43,212 bases of DNA from Roseovarius salincola (GCF_026891095.1 NZ_JAPTNL010000023.1:1-43212); one strand, 5' to 3'; positions 1 to 8,681 are shown, counted from the stretch's first letter. Numbers and translations: made by a program. The notes: generated by a model not told the origin, from the sequence alone.

Positions 1-102
1 CTGCTGCGCTTGAGCTACGCAAGGACTCCGCTCAGCAGGCCTTGACCGCAACCTAATCACGAGAAAGAAACAGGAACGGATTCTACATCCAAACGGCCCA
101 CA

Positions 103-393
103 TTAAGGGGCTGGGTCAATCTTGTAAATACCGCTGGCGTCGATCTTGGCCAATTCATCATATGCATCAAGAAGTAGTGGAGAATCGTTTGTCTGAGCGC
201 CTGTGTGGGAAAATCGGTTTGCAGTAACAAGAGAAGCACCCAATTGCTTCGCCAAACTCTCCATCAGGCGGGTTTTGCCTGCTCCGGGTTCTGCCAAGAC
301 TACAATGAAGCGCGATGCGGCCAAAAGAGCAGCTTCGCTATAGGTCTTGTCGTCAGAGAAAAGGGTTCGGTGAAGGTAGAAATCTGAGTTCAT
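103..393 (-). pseudogene. Truncated N-terminal fragment of a P-loop ATPase
   Basis: A 96-residue reading frame holds a clear Walker A motif (AEPGAGKT, about residues 34-41) and about 35 residues later a Walker B-like LLLDAYDEL. This Walker A/B pairing is typical of large NACHT/STAND-like ATPases, where it sits near the N-terminus of a protein many hundreds of residues long. Here the frame hits a TAA 13 residues after Walker B. The next bases in the other minus frames do not clearly resume the family, so I read it as a broken remnant, perhaps cut when the neighbouring recombinase cassette arrived. The window edge is 102 bp away, so a frameshifted continuation cannot be excluded. What the protein did is unknown. 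Confidence 0.4.
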
Positions 394-741
394 CGCCGTA
401 CCATAACGCGAACCTCAATTTGTCGCCATACAAGACAGGGCAAAGCCCGACGACAATTGTTCCAAATGAAGCAAGGCATAGAACTCATTTACATCGGCTC
501 GGTGTCCTCAAAGCCGACTTTGGCGCATAGCGCAGCGAAAGTCCGGTTTCCGCCCCCAGTTCCCCTTTGGCCCCGCAGATTTCCTCCGTTTGGCCGTCAT
601 TCTCAACTGGACTTCGCGCGTGCGTCGAGCGGTACTGTCACCCGCGACGCAAGTGTTTGATCGTGACCTTCGGCCCGGAATGTCGGGCTTTGTTTGGTAG
701 CAGGGGCAAAACGTCCCTGCCATTGAGCAAGGGAAACGACC
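394..741. other. Gene-free stretch before the DUF3489 gene
   Basis: I see no convincing gene here. The short reading frames on both strands lack a ribosome binding site and have low-complexity, Arg/Ser/Pro-rich translations. The stretch holds a small terminator-like hairpin at 673-695 and a second hairpin, GCAGGG (700-705) with CCCTGC (715-720), just upstream of the start at 742. The ribosome binding site of the DUF3489 gene is AAGGGAAA, about 728-735. Confidence 0.5.
673..695 (+). terminator. Small terminator-like hairpin
   Basis: GCCCG (673-677) pairs with CGGGC (684-688) over a 6-nt loop and is followed by TTTGTTT. The stem is only 5 bp, so the call is weak. It would stop transcripts coming from the left before the DUF3489 gene. 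Confidence 0.35.
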
Positions 742-1053
742 ATGACGACAGCCAGCCCCAATCAATCTAAGACAGGCGCGAAGTCAAAATCTCTAATAAA
801 ACGAACGACCAAGAAGGAGCAATTGATCCGCATGCTGAGCGGCAAGGCCGGCAGTGATGTTGCCGCACTCAGCCGGAAACTCGGCTGGCAAAGCCATACG
901 ACGCGCGCGGCACTGAGCGGGTTGCGCAAAGCCGGGTATGAGATCGCAGCAGAGAAGTCCAACGCAGGTAAGCCGACGCGGTATCGGATCACGGCTGCAC
1001 CCGACCCAGCGGACAGCAAGCTAAAGCCCAAGGTGTCCGCTCATGCCGGGTAA
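742..1053 (+). CDS. DUF3489 family protein (small winged-helix-like)
   Basis: A 103-residue basic protein. A Lys/Arg/Ser-rich N-terminal tail (about 1-25) is followed by the DUF3489 core, recognisable by KKEQLIRMLSGKAG, then a GWQSHTTRAALSGLRKAGY stretch and a final PTRYRI (about 24-86). The core reads like a helix-turn-helix unit, so DNA binding is likely but not shown. DUF3489 genes are commonly found directly before a DUF2924 gene and a large serine recombinase in alphaproteobacteria, and that order is kept here. The 3' end overlaps the DUF2924 start by 11 bp, so the three genes look co-transcribed. It may be an accessory or control factor for the recombinase; this is inference. Confidence 0.85.
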   Translation: MTTASPNQSKTGAKSKSLIKRTTKKEQLIRMLSGKAGSDVAALSRKLGWQSHTTRAALSGLRKAGYEIAAEKSNAGKPTRYRITAAPDPADSKLKPKVSAHAG

Positions 1054-1453
1054 GCCGCATCCGGACCGGGACCAGGTGCGCATGCACTGGGAGGAGGCCT
1101 TCGGGGCTCCTCCGCCAGCATACCTGTCGGTGAGTTTCATGGAGCACGCGATCTCTTATGAGGCCCAGTGCCGACAGAACGGCGGCTTGCCCGCCAAGAC
1201 GCGAACTGCGTTGAGGCGCATCGCGGAAGGCCGACCATCCGCCACTGCCTCGCCAGGTCGCCTGCGTCCCGGCGCGCTTCTCGTACGCGAATGGAACGGG
1301 CGCACCTACCACGTTGAGGTGACAGCCGACGGCTACATTCTTGACGGTCGAACCTGGGCATCGCTCTCAGCAATCGCAAAACAGATCACCGGCACGATTT
1401 GGTCCGGGCCGCGCTTCTTTGGCCTGAATAGCCGAGCGGGGAAGGGGCCATGA
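1043..1453 (+). CDS. DUF2924 family protein
   Basis: A 136-residue protein with the DUF2924 signature in its C-terminal half: LVREWNGRTYHVEV, then a DGYILDGRTWASLSAIA stretch and ITGTIWSGPRFFGL (about residues 80-129). The N-terminal half is Arg/Pro-rich. The function of DUF2924 is not established; it is known mainly as the gene between a DUF3489 gene and a serine recombinase. Its start overlaps the upstream gene by 11 bp and its TGA overlaps the recombinase ATG (ATGA at 1450-1453), which indicates translational coupling. A recombinase helper such as a directionality or DNA-binding factor is plausible but unproven. Confidence 0.85.
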   Translation: MPGKPHPDRDQVRMHWEEAFGAPPPAYLSVSFMEHAISYEAQCRQNGGLPAKTRTALRRIAEGRPSATASPGRLRPGALLVREWNGRTYHVEVTADGYILDGRTWASLSAIAKQITGTIWSGPRFFGLNSRAGKGP

Positions 1454-3090
1454 ACAAGGTCCGCTGCGCCATATACACTCGGAAGAGCTCGGAGGATGGG
1501 CTGGAGCAGGAGTTCAACTCGCTCCATGCACAGCGGGAGGCTTGTGCCGCCTATATCGCCAGCCAGAGGCACGAAGGTTGGGTCCTGTTGTCCGAAGAGT
1601 ATGATGATGGCGGCTTGTCCGGCGGGTCGCTGGAGCGTCCTGCCTTGCAGCGCTTGCTCGATCACGTGCGGGACGGTCGCGTGGATCAGATCGTAGTCTA
1701 CAAGATCGACCGCCTGACCCGCTCGCTCGCCGACTTTGCCAAGATCGTCGATACCCTTGATGCGGCTGATGCGTCCTTCGTCTCGGTCACCCAGTCCTTC
1801 AATACGGCAACCTCGATGGGGCGGCTGACCCTGAACATGCTGCTCTCGTTTGCCCAGTTTGAGCGTGAAGTCACCGCTGAGCGCATCCGCGACAAGATCG
1901 CAGCGTCCAAGCGCAAGGGGCTTTGGATGGGCGGGCAGGTGCCCATGGGGTATGACGCGGATGGCCGCACGCTGAAGCTCAATGAAGTCGAGGCTGAGGC
2001 GATCAGAACGCTCTACGATCTCTACGAACGATTTGGGACAGTGCGCGCGGTCAGGGATGAAGCAGAACGCCTTAATCTGCGAAGCCGCCGCAGAACCTCC
2101 GCCAGCGGGCGCGTGACCGGCGGCGGCCACTTTGACCGTGGCCACATCCATCACATTCTGACCAACCCGATCTACGCGGGCCGCATCCGGCATCGCGAAA
2201 AGGTCCATAAGGGGGCTCATCCAGCGATCATCGAGCCGGAGCGATGGGAGAGAGTTCAGGACAGGCTGAAAACAGGTGCGACCCGCACCCGAGACAGGCG
2301 GAAAGCTAAGAGCAGAAGCCTGCTTTGCGGAAAACTCCATGATGAGACCGGCGACAGGCTGACCCCGTCGCACTCAAAGACTAAGGCAGGGGTCCGTCTG
2401 CGCTACTACATCTCTCACCGCCTGATCGCACAGAGCGGAAAGCCTCGTCCGGATGCGTGGAGATTGCCGGCCGCGGAGCTTGAGCGAAAGATTGTGAATC
2501 TGATCGAATCCACCCTCACTTCAACGGGGTTTTTGGCAAAGCTTGTTGAGAATGTATCAGCGGATGCGATTGGTCGGCACGCGGCTTGCCTTGCCGCCAA
2601 CGCTGCTGATGGCGCTCTGGCAACGCCTCTGAAGCTCGTCGATCGGATCGATCTGGCGCCTGGCACAGTTCAACTAAGGCTCGACCCGGTCGAACTTGCT
2701 AAAGTATTGGACATGGTCCCAGACGATCTGAATAAGTCCGCTCTCGCTCACACATTCCCGTTCCAGCTTCGTAAACGCGGGGTGGAGACCAAGATCATCT
2801 TGGCTGATCGGCCTCAAGAAATAGACAATACCCTGATCCGCAACATCGCGCGCGCCCATGCCTGGTTCGAACGGATCAAAGCAGGTGAAACCTTCTCAGA
2901 CATCGCCACGACCGACGACATCTCGAAGCGTCGCATCCAGCAACTTGTAGGTCTGGCCTTTCTGGCTCCCGACATCGTCCGGGATGTCTTGGATGGACAA
3001 CAGCCGCCGGGCTTTACCTCCGAGTGGTGTTTGCGACACGATCTGCCATCCGAGTGGACCGCACAGCGCCAGCTTCTGGCGACTCTCTGA
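1450..3090 (+). CDS. Large serine recombinase
   Basis: A 546-residue site-specific recombinase. The N-terminal resolvase domain (about 1-150) has YTRKSSEDG with the probable nucleophile Ser13, the conserved DDGGLSGG region near 56-63 and YKIDRLTR near 84-91. A recombinase domain (about 165-270, with MGYDADGRTLKLNE and HHILTNPIYAGRIRHR) follows, then a zinc-ribbon-like region that retains one clear Cys near 293 (LLCGKLH), and a long C-terminal part ending in a helix-turn-helix-like stretch. Large serine recombinases cut and rejoin DNA through a 5'-phosphoserine link to integrate or excise elements. The gene is the third of a coupled cassette. It lies 172 bp from a tRNA 3' end. Full length suggests an active enzyme, but no att sites were recognised. 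Confidence 0.92.
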   Translation: MNKVRCAIYTRKSSEDGLEQEFNSLHAQREACAAYIASQRHEGWVLLSEEYDDGGLSGGSLERPALQRLLDHVRDGRVDQIVVYKIDRLTRSLADFAKIVDTLDAADASFVSVTQSFNTATSMGRLTLNMLLSFAQFEREVTAERIRDKIAASKRKGLWMGGQVPMGYDADGRTLKLNEVEAEAIRTLYDLYERFGTVRAVRDEAERLNLRSRRRTSASGRVTGGGHFDRGHIHHILTNPIYAGRIRHREKVHKGAHPAIIEPERWERVQDRLKTGATRTRDRRKAKSRSLLCGKLHDETGDRLTPSHSKTKAGVRLRYYISHRLIAQSGKPRPDAWRLPAAELERKIVNLIESTLTSTGFLAKLVENVSADAIGRHAACLAANAADGALATPLKLVDRIDLAPGTVQLRLDPVELAKVLDMVPDDLNKSALAHTFPFQLRKRGVETKIILADRPQEIDNTLIRNIARAHAWFERIKAGETFSDIATTDDISKRRIQQLVGLAFLAPDIVRDVLDGQQPPGFTSEWCLRHDLPSEWTAQRQLLATL

Positions 3091-3262
3091 TCCAAACCTT
3101 CTCAACCTCGTATGGCGAAAACGGCCAACGCAGACTTTAGCCCTATGGAGCGCCATTTGCGCGGCGTTCTGGTGTCTGCGAAAGAAAGCAACTCACGCAA
3201 GCCTTTGAACTTACGCCACAATCCGCTGCGTACCTCGCATGGTCTCGAATTTGGGAAGTGCT

Positions 3263-3337
3263 TGGCTGGGGTGGTAGGATTCGAACCTACGGTACACGGT
3301 ACCAAAAACCGCTGCCTTACCACTTGGCTACACCCCA
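3263..3337 (-). tRNA. tRNA-Gln (anticodon UUG)
   Basis: The minus strand folds as a standard tRNA. The acceptor stem TGGGGTG (3337-3331) pairs with CACCCCA (3273-3267), followed by discriminator G (3266) and an encoded CCA (3265-3263). The anticodon stem GCGGT/ACCGT encloses TTTTGGT with anticodon TTG, and the T arm is GTAGG-TTCGAAT-CCTAC. The 3' end faces the recombinase cassette, the usual orientation when an element has entered at a tRNA end. Confidence 0.96.
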
Positions 3338-3349
3338 ACGGTGACGCGC

Positions 3350-3378
3350 TAATTACTCTGGACCTTGACCCGGTTCAA
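3350..3378 (-). promoter_or_regulatory. Sigma-70-like promoter of tRNA-Gln
   Basis: On the minus strand a -35 box TTGAAC (3378-3373) is separated by exactly 17 nt from a -10-like TAATTA (3355-3350). Transcription would start a few bases before the mature tRNA 5' end at 3337. The spacing and placement make it the best-supported housekeeping promoter seen in this window. Confidence 0.65.
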
Positions 3379-3475
3379 GGCCCGAAGCGAAAAAAAACCG
3401 ATCAATGCTGAGGGCTGCCAAAAGCGTCGTCACAAGGCCTCTGGCTGTGGGGCGTGGCGACCGCGCGGGTCCGGG

Positions 3476-3976
3476 TCAATCGAGGGTTTCGCCCGGGTGA
3501 ACGCCCCATATCGCGGTTTTCAGACTCCAGCCGGCGTAGCCGCCCGCAGAAAGCCGGCACCAGTCGATGCTGCAGGAATCGATGCGCGCGATTACGCCGA
3601 ATTCAAGCCGGGCCACGACCATCGATGCCGGATCGGGCTTGGCGTGGAGCTCCAGTGTCTCCTCTTCTACGATGGCGGTCCGCACGCCCGAGAGCAATGA
3701 ATAGTGAATCCAGCCACCCGCGCCGTCGCGGTCGCGCACGCGACGCCAGTGGCCGTGCTCGGCAGTGATTTCCAGCGGCATATCTCTGCGCTTGAAGACC
3801 CAGTCGATCCGGTGTGTCAGGCTGGGGCCACGGCGGACATTGCCTTCGCTGGCCTTCATCGACACGAAGCGGGGCAGGGGCAGGTTGGTTACCGGACCAC
3901 GGTCGGCCGCTGGGGATTGCGTTGCAAGCCCCAGTGAGAGCGCCAATGCGCTTAACAACCCAAGACGCGATTTCAT
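3476..3976 (-). CDS. Secreted SH3-domain protein
   Basis: A 166-residue protein. The first 24 residues form a signal peptide (MKSRLGLLSALALSLGLATQ, cleavage near SPAA-D). The rest fits two bacterial SH3-like repeats: one starting near SEGNVRRGPSLTHRIDWVF (about 43-61), the other near LELHAKPDPASMVVARLEFG (about 108-127) and ending in GYAGWSLKTAIWGV. Such domains bind peptidoglycan or act as envelope scaffold modules; two cysteines (135 and 140) could form a disulfide. The start at 3976 places the signal peptide correctly; longer in-frame extensions upstream have no signal peptide. It is transcribed toward the tRNA and divergently from the dehydrogenase at 4089. Confidence 0.85.
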   Translation of the reverse strand: MKSRLGLLSALALSLGLATQSPAADRGPVTNLPLPRFVSMKASEGNVRRGPSLTHRIDWVFKRRDMPLEITAEHGHWRRVRDRDGAGGWIHYSLLSGVRTAIVEEETLELHAKPDPASMVVARLEFGVIARIDSCSIDWCRLSAGGYAGWSLKTAIWGVHPGETLD

Positions 3977-4088
3977 GGCCCGTGATCCGATTTCTGCTCG
4001 ATGATCGGCATGGGGTTCTTGTGCCCCGTCCGTTCCTGCGCCACTCTGGCAGCAATATGCCGGCATGAAAAGTGAAAGGAGGGGGTGC

Positions 4089-5075
4089 ATGTCATCTGGA
4101 CGTCTGAGTGTTGTCGTTACGCGACGCTTGCCCGCGCCGGTCGAAAGCCGGCTGGCCGAATTGTTCGACGTTACCCTGAACGAGGATGACACACCGCTGG
4201 GCCGCGCCGCGCTTGCCAGCGCGATGCGCGAGGCTGATATCCTGGTGCCGACCTTGAGCGACAGGATCGACGCGGCCCTGATCGCGCAGGCGGGTGACCG
4301 TCTGAAGCTGATCGCCAATTACGGGGCGGGGGTCGATCATATCGATGTGCAGACCGCCCGTCAGCACGGTATCCTCGTGTCGAACACGCCGGGTGTCTCG
4401 GCCGATGATACGGCCGACATGGCGATGGCGCTGATCCTTGGCGTCGCGCGGCGCATCCCCGAGGGGCTGGCGCTGATGCAGTCGGGAGGCTGGGAAGGCT
4501 GGTCGCCAAGCGCCTTGCTGGGCGGGCGGCTGTCGGGGCGTCGGCTCGGGATCCTCGGGATGGGCCGCATCGGTCAGGCGGTGGCGCGGCGCGCGGCGGC
4601 ATTCAACATGCAGATCCATTACCACAACCGCCGGCGGCTGCGCCCCGAGAGCGAGGAGGCGCTCGGCGCGACATATTGGGAAAGCCTCGACCAGATGGTC
4701 GCGCGGATGGATGTGCTCAGCATCAACTGCCCGCATACGCCTTCGACCTTTCACCTGATGAACGCGCGACGCCTGAAGCTGATGAAGCCGGAAGCGGTGA
4801 TCGTGAACACCTCGCGGGGCGAGGTGATCGACGAGAATGCGCTGACGCGGATGCTGCGCGCTGGCGAGATCGCCGGCGCGGGGCTTGATGTCTATGAGCA
4901 TGGTGCCGAGGTGAATCCGCGCCTGCGCGAGCTGAAGAACGTGGTGTTGTTGCCGCATATGGGTTCGGCGACCGTCGAGGGTCGCATCGAGATGGGCGAG
5001 AAGGTGATCGTCAACATCAAGACCTTTCAGGACGGCCACCGCCCGCCCGATCAGGTGGTTCCGGCCATGCTGTAA
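4089..5075 (+). CDS. D-2-hydroxyacid dehydrogenase (glyoxylate/hydroxypyruvate reductase type)
   Basis: A 328-residue NAD(P)-dependent enzyme. The Rossmann motif GILGMGRIGQAVA lies at 154-166. Substrate-binding NYGAGVDHID is near 78-87, the catalytic Arg is in NTSRG (Arg243), an acidic residue lies in the DVYEHGAE stretch (about 267-274), and the catalytic His is in LPHMGSA (His290). These fit the GyaR/D-glycerate dehydrogenase branch, which reduces glyoxylate or hydroxypyruvate in the cytosol; the exact substrate is not decidable here. I chose ATG 4089 because AAAGGAGGGG (4076-4085) is ideally placed; an in-frame ATG at 4065 would add eight residues that run through this ribosome binding site. 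The gene is followed after 26 bp by a gamma-glutamyltransferase gene. Confidence 0.9.
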   Translation: MSSGRLSVVVTRRLPAPVESRLAELFDVTLNEDDTPLGRAALASAMREADILVPTLSDRIDAALIAQAGDRLKLIANYGAGVDHIDVQTARQHGILVSNTPGVSADDTADMAMALILGVARRIPEGLALMQSGGWEGWSPSALLGGRLSGRRLGILGMGRIGQAVARRAAAFNMQIHYHNRRRLRPESEEALGATYWESLDQMVARMDVLSINCPHTPSTFHLMNARRLKLMKPEAVIVNTSRGEVIDENALTRMLRAGEIAGAGLDVYEHGAEVNPRLRELKNVVLLPHMGSATVEGRIEMGEKVIVNIKTFQDGHRPPDQVVPAML

Positions 5076-5101
5076 GGCGCGCCATCCAGGGAGGGTTGGA
5101 C

Positions 5102-6895
5102 ATGAGAACGATCCTGACGGCGTTTGCCGCTGCCATGCTGTTTTCGGGCGCGCTTTGGGCGCAGCAGGCGACCGACAGCGTGGCGCCGGAAGGTGCGGGC
5201 GTGGGGTCCGCGGCGTCGGTGCCGGCATCGTCCGAGGTCGCTGCGGCTGAGGCTGCGAAGGCCGCAGGCAGGCCCGTCGAGGCGCAAGACTGGATGGTTT
5301 CGGTGGCTAATCCGCTCGCGGCCGAGGCCGGTGCCAGAGTGCTGCGCGCGGGCGGCACGGCGGCGGATGCGATGGTGGCGGTGCAGGCGGTGCTGGGGCT
5401 GGTGGAGCCGCAAAGCTCGGGCTTGGGGGGCGGGGCGTTCCTGGTCTGGCGCGATGGCGGGACCGGTGAAATCACCACGCTTGACGGGCGCGAGACGGCG
5501 CCGCTGGCGGCGACGCCGCGGCTGTTCCAGGACGCAACGGGTGAACCGATGCAGTTCTATGATGCCGTGGTCGGCGGGCGCTCGGTGGGGGTTCCGGGCA
5601 CGCCTGCGTTGATGGAAGCGGCGCATGAACGCTGGGGACGCGCCGATTGGGCGGGGCTGTTCGATGACGCCATTGCGCTGGCCGAGGAGGGCTTCGCGGT
5701 GAGCCCGCGCCTTTCGATCATGGCGGCGGGCGATGCGCTGCGCCTGTCGCGGTTTGGCCCGACAAGGGACTATTTCCTGAGTGACAACAGCCTGTTGGAA
5801 GTGGGCGAGAGACTGCGAAACCCGGAATATGCCGAGACATTGCGCAGTCTCGCAAGCGATGGCGCGGTGGCCTTCTACAGCGGCGAGATCGCCCGCGACA
5901 TCGTCGCCACGGTGCGCGGCGCGCAGGGCAATCCGGGGGTCATGACCGAGACCGACCTTGCGATCTATCGCGTCAAGGAGCGCGCACCGGTCTGCATCGC
6001 TTACCGCGCCTACGAGGTCTGCGGCATGGGGCCGCCATCTTCGGGCGGGCTGACGGTGGGGCAGATCCTGGGGATGCTGGAGCCTTTCGACCTTGGTGCG
6101 ATGGGGCCCGGGAGCCCAGAGGCCTGGCGGCTGATCGGCGACGCGAGCCGCCTGGCCTTTGCCGACCGGGGGCGCTACATGGCCGATGACGATTTTGTGC
6201 CGATCCCGGTCAAGGGTTTGATCGCCAAGGATTATCTTGAACGCCGTTCGCAAGTTCTGAGGGGCGATGACGCGCTGCCGGAGGTGGCGCCGGGGCAGCC
6301 GGCATTCGACCACGCGCTTGACCTGGCGGATGACGAATCAATCGAGTTTCCCTCGACCTCGCATATTTCGTTAACGGATCGTTACGGCAACGCGCTGTCG
6401 ATGACCACGACAATCGAGAACGCCTTCGGGTCGCGGCTGATGGTGCGGGGATTCCTGCTGAACAACGAGTTGACTGATTTTTCCTTCAGAAGCCATGAAG
6501 ACGGCGTTCCGGTGGCCAACCGGGTGGAGCCGGGCAAGCGGCCGCGATCCTCGATGGCGCCGACCATCGTGCTGAAGGATGGGGCCCCCGTATTGATTGT
6601 GGGCAGTCCCGGCGGCAGCCGGATCATCGGTTACGTGGTCAAGGCGATCATTGCGCATCTGGACTGGAAAATGGATGTGCAGCAGGCGGTTAGCCTACCC
6701 AACATGGTCAATCGTTTCGGCGTTTTCGATGTTGAGGCGGGGCGTGTCTCGCCGCGCCTTGCGGCGCGTCTCGAGGCGCTGGGATACGAGGTTTCGGCGC
6801 GTCCGCTGGTATCGGGATTGCAGGCGATCGCAATTGGCGCGACGCTGCGCGGCGGGGCCGATCCCCGCCGCGAAGGGATCGCGCTGGGCGAGTGA
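5102..6895 (+). CDS. ggt: Gamma-glutamyltransferase
   Basis: A 597-residue precursor with a signal peptide (cleavage after about ALWAQ, residue 20), so periplasmic. Ntn-hydrolase family features are clear: MVSVANPLAAEAGARVLRAG at the N-domain start, the oxyanion/glycine-rich SSGLGGGAF, the autocleavage site with nucleophile Thr419 in STSHISLTDRYGN, then a FLLNNELTDFSF stretch, and GSPGGSRI near the end. The precursor cleaves before Thr419 into large and small subunits and hydrolyses glutathione and other gamma-glutamyl compounds. The start at ATG 5102 has AGGGAGGG just upstream; a TTG at 5096 is the alternative. The first 70 residues after the signal are Ala/Glu-rich and look like a linker. 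A composite repeat follows the gene. Confidence 0.92.
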   Translation: MRTILTAFAAAMLFSGALWAQQATDSVAPEGAGVGSAASVPASSEVAAAEAAKAAGRPVEAQDWMVSVANPLAAEAGARVLRAGGTAADAMVAVQAVLGLVEPQSSGLGGGAFLVWRDGGTGEITTLDGRETAPLAATPRLFQDATGEPMQFYDAVVGGRSVGVPGTPALMEAAHERWGRADWAGLFDDAIALAEEGFAVSPRLSIMAAGDALRLSRFGPTRDYFLSDNSLLEVGERLRNPEYAETLRSLASDGAVAFYSGEIARDIVATVRGAQGNPGVMTETDLAIYRVKERAPVCIAYRAYEVCGMGPPSSGGLTVGQILGMLEPFDLGAMGPGSPEAWRLIGDASRLAFADRGRYMADDDFVPIPVKGLIAKDYLERRSQVLRGDDALPEVAPGQPAFDHALDLADDESIEFPSTSHISLTDRYGNALSMTTTIENAFGSRLMVRGFLLNNELTDFSFRSHEDGVPVANRVEPGKRPRSSMAPTIVLKDGAPVLIVGSPGGSRIIGYVVKAIIAHLDWKMDVQQAVSLPNMVNRFGVFDVEAGRVSPRLAARLEALGYEVSARPLVSGLQAIAIGATLRGGADPRREGIALGE

Positions 6896-6985
6896 AGGGC
6901 TTGAGAACACGTCGGATTCCGGGATCGGTGTCGCGTCGGTCATCGCGTCGGTATCGTTTCGGTGTCGGGCCTGATGGGCGAAGGG

Positions 6986-7096
6986 GCCTCCGGCGGGAGT
7001 ATTTGGGGCAAGATGAAGCCTGGCGCGATCCGGACTTCATCTGGCTGAAAATACCTCGGGGGAGTCGCAGCTTGCTGCGACGGGGGCGGCGCCCCC
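6986..7096. repeat. Composite intergenic repeat, inverted pair, between converging genes
   Basis: Two copies of a recurrent element face each other. The plus copy (6986-7018) contains GAGTATTT and ends in AGATGAAG. The minus copy spans 7096 to 7035 and has three parts read on the minus strand: a hairpin GGGGGC/GCCCCC (7096-7082), a hairpin GTCGCAGC/GCTGCGAC (7081-7064), and a 29-nt tail (7063-7035) ending AGATGAAG. It lies between the converging ends of ggt and purK and probably serves as a bidirectional terminator. The same element recurs at 13780, 22246 and 25467. Confidence 0.8.
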
Positions 7097-7114
7097 ATGT
7101 TCGGGCGACCCCGT

Positions 7115-8188
7115 TCAGCCGCGCGTGACGCGGTTCACATGGCCCATCTTGCGCCCCGGCCTGGTGTCGCCTTTGCCGTAAAGATGCAGCGCCGCGCCGG
7201 GTTCGCGGGCGATATGGGGCACGCGCGTGATGTCATCGCCGATCAGGTTCTCCATCACCACATCCGCATATCGGCTGCCATCGCCCAGCGGCCAGCCCGC
7301 CACGGCGCGGATATGCTGCTCGAACTGGTCTATGGCGCAGCCCTGCTGCGTCCAGTGGCCGGAATTATGCACGCGCGGTGCAATCTCGTTGACGATCAGC
7401 CCCTCGGAGGTCACGAACAGTTCCACCCCCATCACCCCGACATAGTCGAGCTTGTTGAGGATTTGCCCGGTCAGCAGAACCCCATCGCTTCGCTGCGCAT
7501 TGTTCAGGCGCGCGGGCACCGTGGTGCGGCGCAGGATACCGTCTTCGTGCAGGTTCTCGCCCGGGTCGAAGCAGGCCACGTCGCCGGACAGGTTGCGCGC
7601 GCCGATCACCGAAACCTCGTGGCTGAACTCCACGAATCCTTCCAGGATCGCGGGCTGCCCCTGCATGGCGGCAAGGGCGCTTTCGGCGTCCTCGGGCGCG
7701 GTGATCCGCGCCTGGCCCTTGCCGTCATATCCCAGTCGCCGGGTTTTCAGGATCGCGGGCAGGCCGATCTCGGCCAGGGCCTCGGCCAGGTCGATTTCAT
7801 CATCAATGGCGGCGAAGGGCGCGGTCTTGAGCCCCAGCTCCGTCAGGAACGCCTTTTCGGTCAGCCGGTCCTGGCTGATGCGCAGCGCGTTGCGCCCCGG
7901 ACGCGCGGGTTTGCCGCAAGCGTCCAGCATGTCCAGCGCCGAGGTCGGGATATTCTCGAACTCGAAAGTGACCACATCGACAGCGGCGGCGAACCGGCGC
8001 AACGCGGCCTCGTCCTCGTAGGGGGCGGCGATATGCTGCCCCGCCACATGGCTTGCCGGGCAGTCGGCGCCCGGTTCGAACACGCAGGTGCGAAAGCCCA
8101 GGCGCGATGCGGCCACGGCCAGCATCCGGCCCAGTTGCCCGCCGCCCAGGATACCGATCGTCGCGCCGGTCGAAAGGGGTTCAGTCAT
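7115..8188 (-). CDS. purK: 5-(carboxyamino)imidazole ribonucleotide synthase PurK
   Basis: A 357-residue ATP-grasp enzyme, close to the usual 355-380. The N-terminal [16 protein letters not shown], the FEFENIP motif (about 76-82), the ATP-grasp [11 protein letters not shown] loop and the C-terminal [15 protein letters not shown] are all present. It carboxylates AIR to N5-CAIR with ATP and bicarbonate in purine synthesis, passing product to PurE. The start at 8188 overlaps the purE stop by 8 bp, so the two are translated together. An upstream in-frame ATG lies inside purE and is not credible. Confidence 0.96.
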   Translation of the reverse strand: MTEPLSTGATIGILGGGQLGRMLAVAASRLGFRTCVFEPGADCPASHVAGQHIAAPYEDEAALRRFAAAVDVVTFEFENIPTSALDMLDACGKPARPGRNALRISQDRLTEKAFLTELGLKTAPFAAIDDEIDLAEALAEIGLPAILKTRRLGYDGKGQARITAPEDAESALAAMQGQPAILEGFVEFSHEVSVIGARNLSGDVACFDPGENLHEDGILRRTTVPARLNNAQRSDGVLLTGQILNKLDYVGVMGVELFVTSEGLIVNEIAPRVHNSGHWTQQGCAIDQFEQHIRAVAGWPLGDGSRYADVVMENLIGDDITRVPHIAREPGAALHLYGKGDTRPGRKMGHVNRVTRG

Positions 8189-8681
8189 CTTGCGGCTCTT
8201 CCGGAATCGAGTTGGAAAGGGTCGCGCGCCAAGCGTCGAGGCGCTGCGCCAGCGACGGGTCGCCATTGGCCAGGATCGCTGCGGCCATCAGCCCGGCATT
8301 GGCCGCCCCCGCCGCGCCGATCGCCATGGTCGCCACCGGGAAGCCCCTTGGCATCTGCACGATGGAATACAGGCTGTCGACGCCCGCGAGCGCCTTGCTC
8401 TGCACCGGCACGCCGATTACCGGCACCCGCGTCTTCGAGGCCATCATCCCCGGCAGATGCGCCGCGCCTCCGGCCCCGGCGATGATCACCTGCAATCCGC
8501 GTCCGGCGGCCTTGCTGCCGTAATCCCACAGCCGGTCGGGCGTGCGATGCGCCGAGACGATCCGGGTTTCGTAAGGCACCTCGAGCTCATCGAGGATCTC
8601 CGCGGCGGCGCGCATGGTCTGCCAGTCCGACTGGCTGCCCATGATGATGCCGACCTTGATCTTGCCTGTGTCTGCGCCCAT
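8181..8681 (-). CDS. purE: N5-carboxyaminoimidazole ribonucleotide mutase PurE
   Basis: A 166-residue class I PurE. The phosphate-binding [13 protein letters not shown] lies at about 11-23, [12 protein letters not shown] near 46-57 carries the catalytic His, and [12 protein letters not shown] near 70-81 is diagnostic. It moves the carboxyl group of N5-CAIR to form CAIR. I chose ATG 8681 over an ATG 39 bp upstream because the extension has no family similarity and no ribosome binding site; an AGGGG lies at a loose distance before 8681. It is the first gene of a purE-purK pair. Confidence 0.95.
   Translation of the reverse strand: MGADTGKIKVGIIMGSQSDWQTMRAAAEILDELEVPYETRIVSAHRTPDRLWDYGSKAAGRGLQVIIAGAGGAAHLPGMMASKTRVPVIGVPVQSKALAGVDSLYSIVQMPRGFPVATMAIGAAGAANAGLMAAAILANGDPSLAQRLDAWRATLSNSIPEEPQDD

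Noticed and set aside
3112..3411. Plus-strand reading frame across the tRNA
   Set aside because: It overlaps the tRNA-Gln and its promoter and has no family similarity.
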